From Pseudolysinimonas_A sp947085045 (GTDB lineage: Bacteria; Actinomycetota; Actinomycetes; Actinomycetales; Microbacteriaceae), in contig CAMTUU010000001.1 of the NCBI GenBank assembly GCA_947085045.1, forward strand, positions 248,001 through 312,000: a stretch of DNA of 64,000 nucleotides, in the 5' to 3' direction. The translations under genes were made by a program, and so were the position numbers. Positions 1 to 8,357 of the stretch are shown piece by piece; position 1 is the stretch's first letter, and each line of letters opens with the position of its first letter. The notes under the pieces were generated by a model. That model saw only the letters and a list, made by a program, of their open reading frames with translations. It was not told where the DNA came from and did no database searches.

Positions 1-528
1 GTCGGGAGCGATGTCGTGGAGGTCGGCGTGCGCGGCGAACAGGCGCGGGTGGTTCCTGGCGATGGCGGCGTGGAACTGCGCGGGCGTGGTGGGCGGGCTC
101 ACCTGGAGTTCTACGAATCGCCGGACGACCATGCTGTACGCCTCGCGGGTCAGCCGGTCGGCCAGGAACAGATCGGGGTTGACCGCTGAGATGCCGACGC
201 TGGTGAGGTCATCCACCGCGTAGTCGTTCACGTCCTCGGTGATGAGGAACCGCGCTCCGGCCGCATCGGCGTCAGCGAGGATCTGGCGATCCGTGGGCTT
301 GGTGCCCTCGAATCGTCCGGCCACGTCTCCTGTCGGCGTGAGGTCGCCGCCGTAACGTCTTCGCACCTCCGCTGGCAGGATGGCCCGCGGACGCATATGA
401 CGTGCCGCCTCTGCCTCGGCCGCCGCACTCCAGCCGACGGTGAAGCCGCTGCGGGCTGCGCCGCGCATCAGGATCGTTCGGGTGACGGGCTTGGCGAGGA
501 TGTTCGCGTCGAGGAAGACGAAGGTCAC
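1..528 (-). CDS. PIN-domain ribonuclease toxin (partial, C-terminus off the left edge)
   Basis: The reverse strand from a GTG at 528 is open for 176 codons to the window edge, so the C-terminus is missing. The product begins VTFVFLDANILAKP, a typical PIN-domain opening with the first acidic metal ligand (Asp in FLDAN). Further acidic residues follow in an LITEDVNDYA segment around residues 101-110, where PIN nucleases keep their third acidic position. PIN toxins are Mg2+-dependent RNases. The gene starts one base after the stop of an HTH gene, so translation is probably coupled and the pair forms a VapBC-like toxin-antitoxin module. The RNA target is unknown. It could also be a non-toxic PIN nuclease carried by the element. 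Confidence 0.72.
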   Translation of the reverse strand, partial: MTFVFLDANILAKPVTRTILMRGAARSGFTVGWSAAAEAEAARHMRPRAILPAEVRRRYGGDLTPTGDVAGRFEGTKPTDRQILADADAAGARFLITEDVNDYAVDDLTSVGISAVNPDLFLADRLTREAYSMVVRRFVELQVSPPTTPAQFHAAIARNHPRLFAAHADLHDIAPD

Positions 529-529
529 A

Positions 530-901
530 TCATCGGGTGCCGAAGAGGTCTTCCCGGATGTCATCGCGCACCATCTCGATCACGTCGTCCATCGACTGCT
601 CCCACCAGCGGATGTACTCGTCGAACGGGATGCGGTTGCGGTTGCCGACCTTGACGGCGCGGATCTCCCCCGCCTTGATCTTGCGGGAGATGGTCGAGCG
701 CGACATCCCGGCCAACGTAGCGATCTGCTCGGGCGTGAGCATTCGCTGCTTCGCGGTCAGCGTGACCGTCTCCCCTTCGGAGGCCGCACGCTGCACATAG
801 TCGGCGACCTTCTCCAGCCAGGCCGGAAGCGCCGACGCGTCGCGTGCGTCGGCGCGCACGTCCTCGGGATCGATCGTCAGGGCTGCCAGCGTCATACTCA
901 C
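530..901 (-). CDS. HTH DNA-binding antitoxin of the PIN toxin pair
   Basis: This 123-residue protein has an excisionase/MerR-like helix-turn-helix near residues 55-95 (TPEQIATLAGMSRSTISRKI, then a wing with KVGNRNRIPF). Its acidic, amphipathic C-terminal tail (EQSMDDVIEMVRDDIREDLF) is of the kind antitoxins use to wrap the toxin. The GTG at 901 was chosen because a GGAAGG ribosome site sits six bases upstream; an ATG two codons later is an alternative. It ends one base before the PIN gene. By analogy it should neutralise the toxin and repress their shared promoter in the 80-base gap toward the integrase. The HTH is clear; the antitoxin role is inferred from the neighbour. Confidence 0.68.
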   Translation of the reverse strand: MSMTLAALTIDPEDVRADARDASALPAWLEKVADYVQRAASEGETVTLTAKQRMLTPEQIATLAGMSRSTISRKIKAGEIRAVKVGNRNRIPFDEYIRWWEQSMDDVIEMVRDDIREDLFGTR

Positions 902-982
902 ATCGTACCTTCCCTTGCACAGTCAGCCAAGCGTATCTGTGCATCACCGCGTATTCGTCGGCGGCCATCCGTTGTGTCTCCG

Positions 983-2176
983 TCACTGGTCATCCGTCGT
1001 GCGCGGCGCGAGCGATTCGAGAATGTCGGCGGTAACAGGGTTCACGAGTTCGTCGGGTTCTATGTAGTGCTGGATGGTGATCCTCGGCGAAGTGTGTCCG
1101 AGCATCTCCGCCGCGAGATCAGGGCCGCTTGCGCGATCCAGCGTCGTCGCGACCGTCCTTCGGAAGGCGTGCGGTGTCACTCCGGTCATTCCGACCGCTT
1201 CAAGGATCGCCCGCAGACGACGGCGGACATTGTTCGTCGTGAGCGGTGTGTGGTTGCGGCTGAAGAAGATCAGATGCTCGCGGTCCTCCTGCGCAATCGC
1301 TGCGAGCCGTGCGCGCAGGGCCTCAGCCGTGAAGCTCGGAACCGAGACGACCCTGGTCGATTTCGCGGTCTTCGGGTGGTCCTGCCGCGCGGTCGGCTTG
1401 CCGCTCGCGGAGACGATCGTTCCACAAATGCGCACCGTCGTCGGCACCACGGTCACGTCGACATCACATTTGCGGATCGCCAGCACCTCGCCGATTCGCG
1501 CTGACGTGCCCAGCATGACCTCGATGATCTGTTCCAGCTGACCGTCCGGGGGCGGGCCGGGGTTCCCCGGATGCCGCCTCCAGGTCCGCACTGCCTCACG
1601 AATCGACTCGACCTGCTCAAAGGTGAGGGCCATCGCGTGAGACTGCGGCTTGCGCAGCGGAGCGATGTCGCGCACCGGGTTCGCCCGCATCGCGTCGTAC
1701 CTCACGGCGAGACCGAAGGCGAGGCTCAGGACCGTCCGTGCCTGCTTGGCGGTGCTGTAGCTCTTGGTCGACTTGAGGGTCTTGATGAACTGGTCGACCT
1801 TGCGAACCGTAATCTCCCGCAAGGCATAGTGCTCGAACGCGGGCATCACCAGTGCACGCATGTTTCGCTCGTACAGCTCCCGAGTACGCGGCCCCACCGA
1901 ACCCTCCAGGTCGAGGTCGGCGAGCCACATCGAGACGAGCTCCCCGAACGAGCTGTCCGCAGTCAGCTCCTCCTGTCCGACGCTCGCAGTCGCCCGGACA
2001 CTGAGCAACTCCTTGAGCTTGCGTTCCGCGGCCTTCTGACTGTCAGCGGTCGCTTGCACCCGACGAGTCCTGCCGTCGTGATCCCGGAAGCGCGTGATCG
2101 CGCTGACGCGACCTCCCGCGGCGACCTGGAACCGGATTCCCCCGAAGGTGCCGATCGGAGTCCGCGGCCTAGACAT
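983..2176 (-). CDS. Tyrosine recombinase (phage-type integrase)
   Basis: This 397-residue site-specific recombinase would integrate and excise the element at the tRNA. An N-terminal arm-binding region (about 1-65) is followed by a SAM-like core-binding domain (about 75-165) and the catalytic domain. The active-site set is complete: Arg227 in TSARIGEVL, His336 and Arg339 in TPHAFRR, His361 in LGHTS and the nucleophile Tyr371 in QHYIEP. Length is normal for actinobacterial integrases. It begins six bases after the excisionase gene, on the same strand. Nothing suggests decay, so the element may still be mobile. Confidence 0.93.
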   Translation of the reverse strand: MSRPRTPIGTFGGIRFQVAAGGRVSAITRFRDHDGRTRRVQATADSQKAAERKLKELLSVRATASVGQEELTADSSFGELVSMWLADLDLEGSVGPRTRELYERNMRALVMPAFEHYALREITVRKVDQFIKTLKSTKSYSTAKQARTVLSLAFGLAVRYDAMRANPVRDIAPLRKPQSHAMALTFEQVESIREAVRTWRRHPGNPGPPPDGQLEQIIEVMLGTSARIGEVLAIRKCDVDVTVVPTTVRICGTIVSASGKPTARQDHPKTAKSTRVVSVPSFTAEALRARLAAIAQEDREHLIFFSRNHTPLTTNNVRRRLRAILEAVGMTGVTPHAFRRTVATTLDRASGPDLAAEMLGHTSPRITIQHYIEPDELVNPVTADILESLAPRTTDDQ

Positions 2177-2182
2177 CCCGCC

Positions 2183-2413
2183 TCACCACCCGGATGCGGT
2201 CTGCCCTGGCGAAGTCTCTCGCTGCTCGCCAAGCCAAGCCTGCACGTCGCTGACCGCGAACCGGAGACGGCCGCCGAGCCGGATCGCACGCGGCCCCTTG
2301 CCGTCGGTGCGCCAATCGCGGATCGTCGACACCGGGATGTCGAGGTAGTCGGCCAGCTCGTCGATCGAGAGCAACGGTTCCAGGTCGCTCAGAGTGGTTA
2401 CGCCGATCTTCAT
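2183..2413 (-). CDS. Excisionase-type helix-turn-helix protein
   Basis: A 76-residue protein whose HTH_17 (excisionase) domain fills residues 13-55: LLSIDELADYLDIPVSTIRDW, then a wing with GRLRFAVSDVQAWL. Such proteins bend the attachment site and steer the integrase toward excision, or act as element repressors. It lies immediately upstream of the integrase and nearest the tRNA. The start at 2413 (MKIGVTT) is preferred because the domain begins soon after; an in-frame start at 2470 would add 19 unremarkable residues. No strong ribosome site is seen at either start. Confidence 0.75.
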   Translation of the reverse strand: MKIGVTTLSDLEPLLSIDELADYLDIPVSTIRDWRTDGKGPRAIRLGGRLRFAVSDVQAWLGEQRETSPGQTASGW

Positions 2414-2557
2414 ATCCAGAAGGTGCGCCCACGGCCCCACCACGCTCCGCAGGGTTCCGTGACCGTCCACGACGATGACGAAGAAGCGGGCTGACGTGCG
2501 CGCCGAGAAGGGGTTTTTGGCAGGTAAGTGGCGGGAGGATCAAATCCCTCAACCTTT

Positions 2558-2588
2558 CAGGCCCGGAGATCTGCGATCTCCGGGCCTG
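2558..2588. terminator. Perfect 14-bp stem-loop between tRNA-fMet and the element
   Basis: CAGGCCCGGAGATC and its exact reverse complement are separated by TGC. It lies seven bases past the 3' end of the tRNA gene and just outside the excisionase gene, so it could end transcripts from the tRNA side. There is only a short T run, so termination is inferred from the strength of the hairpin. Confidence 0.65.
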
Positions 2589-2594
2589 ATTTCG

Positions 2595-2668
2595 TTGCGG
2601 GGACAGGATTTGAACCTGCGACCTCTGGGTTATGAGCCCAGCGAGCTACCGAGCTGCTCCACCCCGCG
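2595..2668 (-). tRNA. Initiator tRNA-fMet (CAT anticodon)
   Basis: The reverse strand folds into a 74-base cloverleaf with anticodon CAT. Two initiator hallmarks are visible: the first base C faces A72 so the acceptor top is unpaired, and the anticodon stem carries three G-C pairs (CTGGG/CCCAG). The T-loop reads GGTTCAAATCC. The CCA end is not encoded; the sequence after the discriminator A is CGA. It begins translation with formyl-methionine. Its 3' end faces the integrase, which suggests it is the integration site. Confidence 0.95.
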
Positions 2669-2707
2669 TCACAAGGGTCGAGCTTAGCAGAGCCGGCGGG
2701 GCTTCGC

Positions 2708-5566
2708 TCACCCCTCCGACGCGGCGACCGCGCGCTGGATCGCCGCGAGCATGCGGGCATCCGCTTCACCGGCTGCCGCGAGGTCGCCGCGTGCGTACGC
2801 CGCCTGACGGTCCGCCAGGGCCGTCTGGTAGTCGGCGAGCGCCTGCTCGAGCTCGGAGTTGGCCGGATCCGTCGGTGTCGTCGGTGTCGTCGGATCCGTC
2901 GGGTCGGTCGGCGTGACGGGGACGTTGCCGTCACCGGCATCCGCTCCCGAGTCTCCGCCGAACAGCTTGTCGAGCGCCGTGTCCAGCGTGTCCTCGTAGG
3001 CGATCTGGTCGCCGAACGCGACGAGCACCTTCTTGAGCAGCGGCAGCTGGGTGCCCGACGACGACTGCACGTAGACCGGCTGCACGTAGAGCAGGCCGCC
3101 GCCGACGGGGAGGGTCAGCAGGTTGCCGAGCTGCACGTCCGAGCCACCCTGCCGCAGCAGGTTGAGTTCACGCGAGACGATCGGGTCGGAGTTGAACTGG
3201 TTCTGCACCTGACCGGGCGCGGGAACAGTGTCGTCCTTCGGCAGGGTCAGCAGCGTGAGCTTGCCGTAGTCGTCGCCGACATCCGAGTTCACCGAGAGGT
3301 AGCCGGTGAGGATGTTCTGACTGTCGCCCGACGTGCGCGGGATGAAGGTCGAGTACAGCGTGAACGCCGGCTCGTCGGTGCCGGGCACCTGCATCGTCAG
3401 GTAGTACGGCGGCTGGGCGGTCTCGGCAGCGGCCGCCGGGTCGTCGGGCGTCGTCCAGGCGTCGGTGTTCGAGTAGAACTCGGTGGGGTTGCTCACGTGG
3501 TAGGTGGCGAGCACCTCGCGCTGCACCTTGAACAGGTCGGCCGGGTAGCGCACGTGCGCCAGCAGCTCGTCGCTCATCTCACTCTTCGGCGTGAGCGATC
3601 CGGGGTAGACCGCGTCCCAGGTCTTCAGGATGGGGTCCTCTTCGTCCCAGGCGTAGAGGGTGACCTCGCCGGAGTAGGCGTCGACCGTGGCCTTCACCGA
3701 GTTGCGGATGTAGTTGATGTCGTCGATCGCGTACGGCCGAGCGGGGGTGTTCGAGTCGACGATCGCGCCCGAGAGCGACTGGATGCGCGAGTACGGGTAG
3801 CTCGCGGTCGTCGTGTAGGCGTCGACGATCCAGAGGATTTTGCCGTCGACGACCGCCGGGTAGGCGTCGCTGTCGACGGTGAGGTACGGCGCGACCTTCT
3901 GCACGCGCTCGCGCGGGTCGCGGTCGTAAAGGATCTGCGAATCATCGGTGACCTGCCCCGAGAGCAGGATCTCCTCGGACTGGAACTTGAGCGCGTAGAC
4001 CAGTCGCGTGAACAAGCCGCTGAGCTTGGGCCCGCCGTCGCCCGCGAACGTCGTCTTGATCGCGTTCGAGTCGTCCTCCCCCGAGCCCGACGAGGGGTAG
4101 TCGATCTCGATGTCGGTGGTGCCACCGACGACGGAGTAGGCGGGCGAGTTCTCGCCGAAGTACACCCGCGGCTCGTACTCTCCCAGCAGCCCGGTCGACG
4201 GGATCCCCGACTCGAGGAAAACCGGCTGACCCTGGGCATCCCGCTGGTTGCCGTAGGCGGCGACGACGCCGTAGCCGTGCGTGTAGACGAGGGCGTTGTT
4301 GTACCAGGTGTCGTTCGGGTCCTGACTGACCTCGCGCACCGCGACGACGGTGTCCTGCGTGGCACCGTCGATCTTGTAGCGGTCGACGTCGAGGTTGTCG
4401 GCGAACGTGTAGTACTGCCGCACGCGCTGGAGCTGCTGGAACGTGGGCGAGACCTGGGTCGGGTCGATGATGCGGATGTTGGCGGTCGTCTCGGCGTCGT
4501 CGCGCAGAGCGCCCTGCTCGGCCGTCGACACCGCCGTGTACGGGATGGTCTCGACGCCCTCGACGCCGTAAGCCTCTCTCGTCGCCTCGATGTTCTTCTC
4601 GATGTAGGGCGCTTCGAGTTCGGCGGCGGTCGGCTCGACGTAGAGGCGCTGCACGAGCGCGGGGTAGATCGAGCCGATGACGAGCCCCGAGACGATCAGC
4701 AGCGCGGTGCCGATGAGCGGCAGGCGCCATCGGCCGATGATCGCTGTCACGATGCAGAGCACGGCGACGAGCGCGGCGATGCCGGCGAGGATCGCCCGAC
4801 CCGGGATCGTGGCGTTGTCGTCGGCGTACGAGATACCGGTGAACAGCGCCTTCTGGTCGGTGAGCGTCGCGTACTGGTCGAACCAGATGCTGACGCCCTG
4901 CAGGGCGATGTAGATGGCGGCGGTGACGGCGATCTGGATGCGGGCCCGGCGCGTGACCCGCACCTCGCGCCCGGAGACCTGGATGCCGCCGTAGATGTAG
5001 GCGGTGGCCAGCGCGGCGAGACCGGCGATCAGCACGACCGCCGACGCGTAGGCGAGGATGCCGCGGTACAGCGGCAGCTCGTAGACGTAGAACGAGACGT
5101 CGAGGCCGAACTGCGGGTCAGCGGTGCCGAACGGGGTGCGGTTGAGGAACTGCAGCACCGTCTCCCAGCGGGTCGCCGTCGAGACGCCCATGAAGAGGCC
5201 GAGCACGAGCGGGATGCCGATCATCGCGACGCGACGCAACGGTTCGATGACCTGCTGGTAGCGGTCGAGCTGCGAGTTGAGTTTCGCGTAAACGGGGCGG
5301 GCCCGGAAGGCGAGGGCGATGCTCAGCCAGACGACGAGGGCCATCGAGATGAACCCGATGCCGAACATCGCGGCGACCGCTGCCCAGCGGGTGGTGAGCA
5401 CTTCGAGGAAGCCGAGCTGGTCGAACCACAGCGCATCGCTGTAGAAGCCCGAGAACACGAAGAACGCGATCACGACCAACGCGACGACGGCCGCCGAGAT
5501 GGCGATCGCGGCACGGGTGCGGCTACGGGCGGGCGGGGCGGCGGGCGCGGGGCGGGTCGTCGACAA
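2708..5566 (-). CDS. UPF0182 family large membrane protein
   Basis: This 952-residue protein has an N-terminal membrane part with about seven helices (roughly residues 20-310), followed by a large extracytoplasmic domain rich in Tyr and Asp. Near the C-terminus is a Pro/Thr/Asp repeat tract (about 885-905), then a coiled, Ala-rich end (QALADYQTALADRQAAYARG). Length and layout match the UPF0182/COG1615 family, widespread in Actinobacteria but without a settled function. The start is a TTG at 5566: an AAGGAG ribosome site lies six bases upstream and no better ATG or GTG is near. It follows the Lon-like PDZ gene by 93 bases on the same strand and may share its transcript. Confidence 0.85.
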   Translation of the reverse strand: MSTTRPAPAAPPARSRTRAAIAISAAVVALVVIAFFVFSGFYSDALWFDQLGFLEVLTTRWAAVAAMFGIGFISMALVVWLSIALAFRARPVYAKLNSQLDRYQQVIEPLRRVAMIGIPLVLGLFMGVSTATRWETVLQFLNRTPFGTADPQFGLDVSFYVYELPLYRGILAYASAVVLIAGLAALATAYIYGGIQVSGREVRVTRRARIQIAVTAAIYIALQGVSIWFDQYATLTDQKALFTGISYADDNATIPGRAILAGIAALVAVLCIVTAIIGRWRLPLIGTALLIVSGLVIGSIYPALVQRLYVEPTAAELEAPYIEKNIEATREAYGVEGVETIPYTAVSTAEQGALRDDAETTANIRIIDPTQVSPTFQQLQRVRQYYTFADNLDVDRYKIDGATQDTVVAVREVSQDPNDTWYNNALVYTHGYGVVAAYGNQRDAQGQPVFLESGIPSTGLLGEYEPRVYFGENSPAYSVVGGTTDIEIDYPSSGSGEDDSNAIKTTFAGDGGPKLSGLFTRLVYALKFQSEEILLSGQVTDDSQILYDRDPRERVQKVAPYLTVDSDAYPAVVDGKILWIVDAYTTTASYPYSRIQSLSGAIVDSNTPARPYAIDDINYIRNSVKATVDAYSGEVTLYAWDEEDPILKTWDAVYPGSLTPKSEMSDELLAHVRYPADLFKVQREVLATYHVSNPTEFYSNTDAWTTPDDPAAAAETAQPPYYLTMQVPGTDEPAFTLYSTFIPRTSGDSQNILTGYLSVNSDVGDDYGKLTLLTLPKDDTVPAPGQVQNQFNSDPIVSRELNLLRQGGSDVQLGNLLTLPVGGGLLYVQPVYVQSSSGTQLPLLKKVLVAFGDQIAYEDTLDTALDKLFGGDSGADAGDGNVPVTPTDPTDPTTPTTPTDPANSELEQALADYQTALADRQAAYARGDLAAAGEADARMLAAIQRAVAASEG

Positions 5567-5648
5567 CGTCGGCTCCTTCGGATCGCGAGAAGTCTACGAG
5601 GAGAGTTCTGCGAGAATCCCGGGTCGCCTCCCAGGTTCGCTGACGGCT

Positions 5649-5692
5649 GACACCGCCGGTCAGCCCCTGCAGCGGGCCAGACCGGCGGTGTC
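5649..5692 (-). terminator. Hairpin across the 3' end of the Lon-like PDZ gene
   Basis: GACACCGCCGGTC at 5649-5661 pairs exactly with GACCGGCGGTGTC at 5680-5692; the 18-base loop is itself GC-rich. The stem includes the last codons and the stop of the upstream gene. There is no T run. It could terminate or attenuate transcripts before the UPF0182 gene, or simply stabilise the mRNA end. Confidence 0.4.
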
Positions 5693-6787
5693 GCCATCCG
5701 CGATCGCCTCGACGGTGCCGACGGCCTCCTCGAGGGTGCCGACCGAGAACACCTCCAGGCCCGCCGGGATGCGACCGACGACCTCCGAGCAGTTCGCCGC
5801 GGGAGCGAGGAACCACTCGGCGCCCGCCGCCTGCGCGCCGTACATCTTCTGCACGATGCCGCCGATCGCGCCGACCGCGCCGGAACCGCTGATCGTGCCG
5901 GTGCCCGCGATGTGCTGGTCGCCGGTGAGCGCGCCGGGTGTGAGCTTGTCGTAGATGCCGAGGGCGAACATCATCCCCGCGCTCGGGCCGCCGACGCCCG
6001 GCAGCTGGATCTGCACATCGACCGGGAAGTCGTAGACCGGCGACGCGTAGACGCCGATGACCGGCGAACGGTCGGACTCGGCGGCGACGGGCGTGACGAC
6101 GACGGTCTGCTCGACGCCGCCGCGCCGGATGCCCAGCTGGACGTCGGCGCCGACGCCGGCTTCGCCGAGCAGCGCCTTGAGCTCGTCGACCGTCGCGACC
6201 CGCGCACCGTCGACGGTCAGCACCTGGTCGCCCTCCTCGAGCACGCCGTCGGCGGGGGTGTCCGCGATCACCCCGGCGATCGTGAGCACGCTGCGGTACG
6301 CGATGTCGAGCTCGGTCAACGCGGCGGCGACGGCCTCCTGCTGCGAGGTGTCCATCTGGACGGCGCTCTCCTGGTCGGACTGCTCCTGCGTCTGGCCCTC
6401 CGGATAGACGACGTCGATCGGCAGCACGGTACGGCTCGGGTCGAACCAGGCGCTCGCGACGTCGATCCAGGACAGCGGCGACTCGCGCGAGCCATTGAGG
6501 TACACGGTGAGCAGGTCGAGCCGACCCGAGGTGGGGTAGGTCGTCTCGTCGGGGATGTCGATCAGCGGCACGTCGACGCCGTCGGCATCCTGAACGTCGC
6601 CGAGCGTGTCGTACACCGGACCGGGCCTCTCGACGACGTACGGCGAGGGGGCGGTCGCGAACGCGACGGCGCCGACGACGGACGCCACGATCAGGCCGAA
6701 CCCGAGAAAGGTCGTCCACGACGGACGGTATGCGGGGGTCTCATCACGAGGCGGCCGTTCGCCCGCGAGCAGTTCCGAGAGTGACAC
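5660..6787 (-). CDS. Lon-like PDZ-domain membrane protease (YlbL type)
   Basis: This 375-residue membrane-anchored protein begins with a short cytoplasmic tail and one transmembrane helix (about 24-46), continues with a PDZ domain (about 150-235) and ends with a Lon-type protease domain. The catalytic Ser-Lys dyad is visible: Ser269 in GGPSAGMM and Lys314 in GGIVQKMYGA. The C-terminal part faces outward by topology. Homologues such as Bacillus YlbL act on secreted or membrane proteins; the substrate here is unknown. The start is a GTG with a GAAGGA ribosome site. It diverges from the metalloprotease gene, with 77 bases between them. Confidence 0.88.
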   Translation of the reverse strand: MSLSELLAGERPPRDETPAYRPSWTTFLGFGLIVASVVGAVAFATAPSPYVVERPGPVYDTLGDVQDADGVDVPLIDIPDETTYPTSGRLDLLTVYLNGSRESPLSWIDVASAWFDPSRTVLPIDVVYPEGQTQEQSDQESAVQMDTSQQEAVAAALTELDIAYRSVLTIAGVIADTPADGVLEEGDQVLTVDGARVATVDELKALLGEAGVGADVQLGIRRGGVEQTVVVTPVAAESDRSPVIGVYASPVYDFPVDVQIQLPGVGGPSAGMMFALGIYDKLTPGALTGDQHIAGTGTISGSGAVGAIGGIVQKMYGAQAAGAEWFLAPAANCSEVVGRIPAGLEVFSVGTLEEAVGTVEAIADGDTAGLARCRG

Positions 6788-6851
6788 CGACCGTCCTTCG
6801 TGTTCGCTGGCGGCGCAGAGCCGGTCCCGGCTTCCGCCGAGATGCTCGGGC

Positions 6852-6857
6852 TAGCGT
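6852..6857 (+). promoter_or_regulatory. -10 box (TAGCGT) for a leaderless transcript
   Basis: TAGCGT ends seven bases before the ATG at 6865 and no ribosome site is present, so the transcript should begin at or next to the start codon. Confidence 0.5.
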
Positions 6858-6864
6858 AGTTGCC

Positions 6865-8235
6865 ATGGCCGAGAACCCGCCGCGCGACGACTCCTCCGAC
6901 CCGGAAGAACTGGGCGACGGCACCGACGAGTTCCGCGACATGCTGCGCGACTTCCTGGCGGGGAACACCGAGCTCGACCCCGCGAAACTGGCCAGTGCCG
7001 CCGGTCTGCCCGACGACCCCGCGATGGTCCAACGGCTCATCGGCCAGCTGCAGGAGGCGTTGCAGAACAGCGGTGACGGCATCAACTGGGGCCTCGCGCT
7101 CGAGCAGGCGCGCACCCTGGCCGGGCGCTCAGCCGTGCCGTCGACTCCGGCCGAGCGCACCGCGATGGAGCAGGCTCTCCATGTTGCCGCCCTCTGGCTC
7201 GATGAGGCGACCTCGATCAGCACCCTCACCGTCGAACCCGTGCTGCTCACCCGCGCCGGCTGGGCCGAGGCCACCATGCCGGTCTGGACCCAGCTCGCCG
7301 AACCGGTCGCGGACTCGATCGCCGACGCCCTCACCGGCGTGCTCGACGAGCACGCGTCGGAAGAACTCGAGGGGATGCTCGGCGGCGCCGGCAAACTCAT
7401 GCGCAACATCGGCGGCACCCTGTTCGCCATGCAGCTGGGCCAGGTGGTCGGGCAGCTCGCCGCGGATGCCGTCTCTGGCGGGGATGTCGGCATCCCGCTG
7501 CTCGACGGCGACGTGAAGCAGGCCGCCCTCGTGCCGCAGAACGTCGACGACTTCGGGCGCGGGCTCGATATCCCGGTCGACGAGATCCGCCTGTACCTCG
7601 CCGTGCGCGAGCTCGCTCATGCCCGGCTCTTCCGGCACGCGAAATGGCTGCGGCTGCACCTGCTCACCCAGATCACCGACTTCGCCCGCGGCATCCGCAT
7701 CGACACCTCGCGACTCGAGGAGCTCGCCGCCGACTTCGACCCGCGGAATCCCGAAGAGCTCCGCGCCGCCATGACCTCCGGCGCGCTCATCCCGCCGAAA
7801 ACCGACGACCAGCTCGCCGCCCTCGCCCGGCTCGAGACGATGCTCGCCCTCATCGAAGGATGGGTGGATGTCGTCACCGCCTCCGCCACCACGCGGTTGC
7901 CTCATGCCGTCGGCATCGCGGAGACGGCACGGCGTCGCCGGGCCGCCGGAGGCCCCGCCGAGTCGGCGTTCTCGACGCTGGTCGGCCTCGAGCTGCGACC
8001 GCGACGCCTGCGCGAAGCGGCCGCGATGTGGCAGGCCGTGCACGACGCCGTCGGCGCCGACGGGCGCGACGACCTCTGGTCGCATCCCGATGTCGTGCCG
8101 TCCGACACCGACATCGACGACCCGGCCGCCCTCGTCGCCCGCATCTCCGGTGGAGCACCCGAGCCCGACGACGTCGACCGTGCGCTCGAAGATCTCCTCG
8201 CCGACGACTCCGGCGATCGGCCGAAAGAAGACTGA
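6865..8235 (+). CDS. Zinc-dependent metalloprotease family protein (DUF2342-like)
   Basis: A 456-residue soluble protein of the actinobacterial family annotated as zinc-dependent metalloprotease or putative hydrolase (TIGR03624). The region around residues 240-265, with REL-AH-ARLF-RHAKWLR, corresponds to the conserved helix carrying the presumed metal-binding His residues; a classical HEXXH is not present. The N-terminus is acidic and disordered. The ATG at 6865 fits a leaderless start. The family keeps company with the ThiF-like, UvrD2 and NudC genes in many actinobacteria, but no substrate is established. Protease activity is a family label, not something the sequence proves. Confidence 0.78.
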   Translation: MAENPPRDDSSDPEELGDGTDEFRDMLRDFLAGNTELDPAKLASAAGLPDDPAMVQRLIGQLQEALQNSGDGINWGLALEQARTLAGRSAVPSTPAERTAMEQALHVAALWLDEATSISTLTVEPVLLTRAGWAEATMPVWTQLAEPVADSIADALTGVLDEHASEELEGMLGGAGKLMRNIGGTLFAMQLGQVVGQLAADAVSGGDVGIPLLDGDVKQAALVPQNVDDFGRGLDIPVDEIRLYLAVRELAHARLFRHAKWLRLHLLTQITDFARGIRIDTSRLEELAADFDPRNPEELRAAMTSGALIPPKTDDQLAALARLETMLALIEGWVDVVTASATTRLPHAVGIAETARRRRAAGGPAESAFSTLVGLELRPRRLREAAAMWQAVHDAVGADGRDDLWSHPDVVPSDTDIDDPAALVARISGGAPEPDDVDRALEDLLADDSGDRPKED

Positions 8236-8240
8236 CAGCC

Positions 8241-8285
8241 CCCCGGTGGTCGAATAGCGCCGCAGCCGCGTGTCGAGACCACCGA
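8241..8285. repeat. Dispersed intergenic palindrome, copy 1
   Basis: The core GGTGGTCGA ... TCGAGACCACC frames a GC-rich loop with GCGCCGCAGCCGCG. Read on the other strand it resembles the element at 44650-44696 (GGTCTCGA, purine/C-rich centre, TCGACC). It sits between two co-directional genes and may act as a terminator or REP-like element. Confidence 0.6.
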
Positions 8286-8357
8286 AGGCGGGTCGCGCGC
8301 CCCTCTCCTGTGGATGCGTTCCGCGCGCGCGACCCCGCCGGGGGCATTCTGACGGGC

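Larger units (their letters stand above)
1..2594. mobile_element. End of an integrated genetic element beside tRNA-fMet (left part outside window)
   Basis: A tyrosine recombinase and a small excisionase-type HTH gene lie directly next to the 3' end of the initiator tRNA gene, the usual arrangement of an island, prophage or ICE inserted at a tRNA. A PIN/HTH toxin-antitoxin pair, common cargo in such elements, follows on the same strand. The core of the attachment site was not located: the second copy of the tRNA 3' segment would lie left of base 1. The right boundary is inferred from the tRNA end. The element type (phage, ICE or plain island) cannot be told from this part. Confidence 0.5.

Noticed and set aside
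440..1504. Plus-strand open frame across the antitoxin and integrase region
   Set aside because: Antisense to a complete tyrosine recombinase; no recognisable domain.
2521..2560. CAAATCC in the gap beside the tRNA as a possible attachment-site repeat of the tRNA 3' end
   Set aside because: Only seven bases agree with the T-arm region and the order of flanking bases differs; too weak to call an att site.
3497..5650. Long open frame antisense to the UPF0182 gene
   Set aside because: Asp/Arg/Val-rich low-complexity product, typical of a shadow frame in high-GC DNA; the opposite strand encodes a recognised family.
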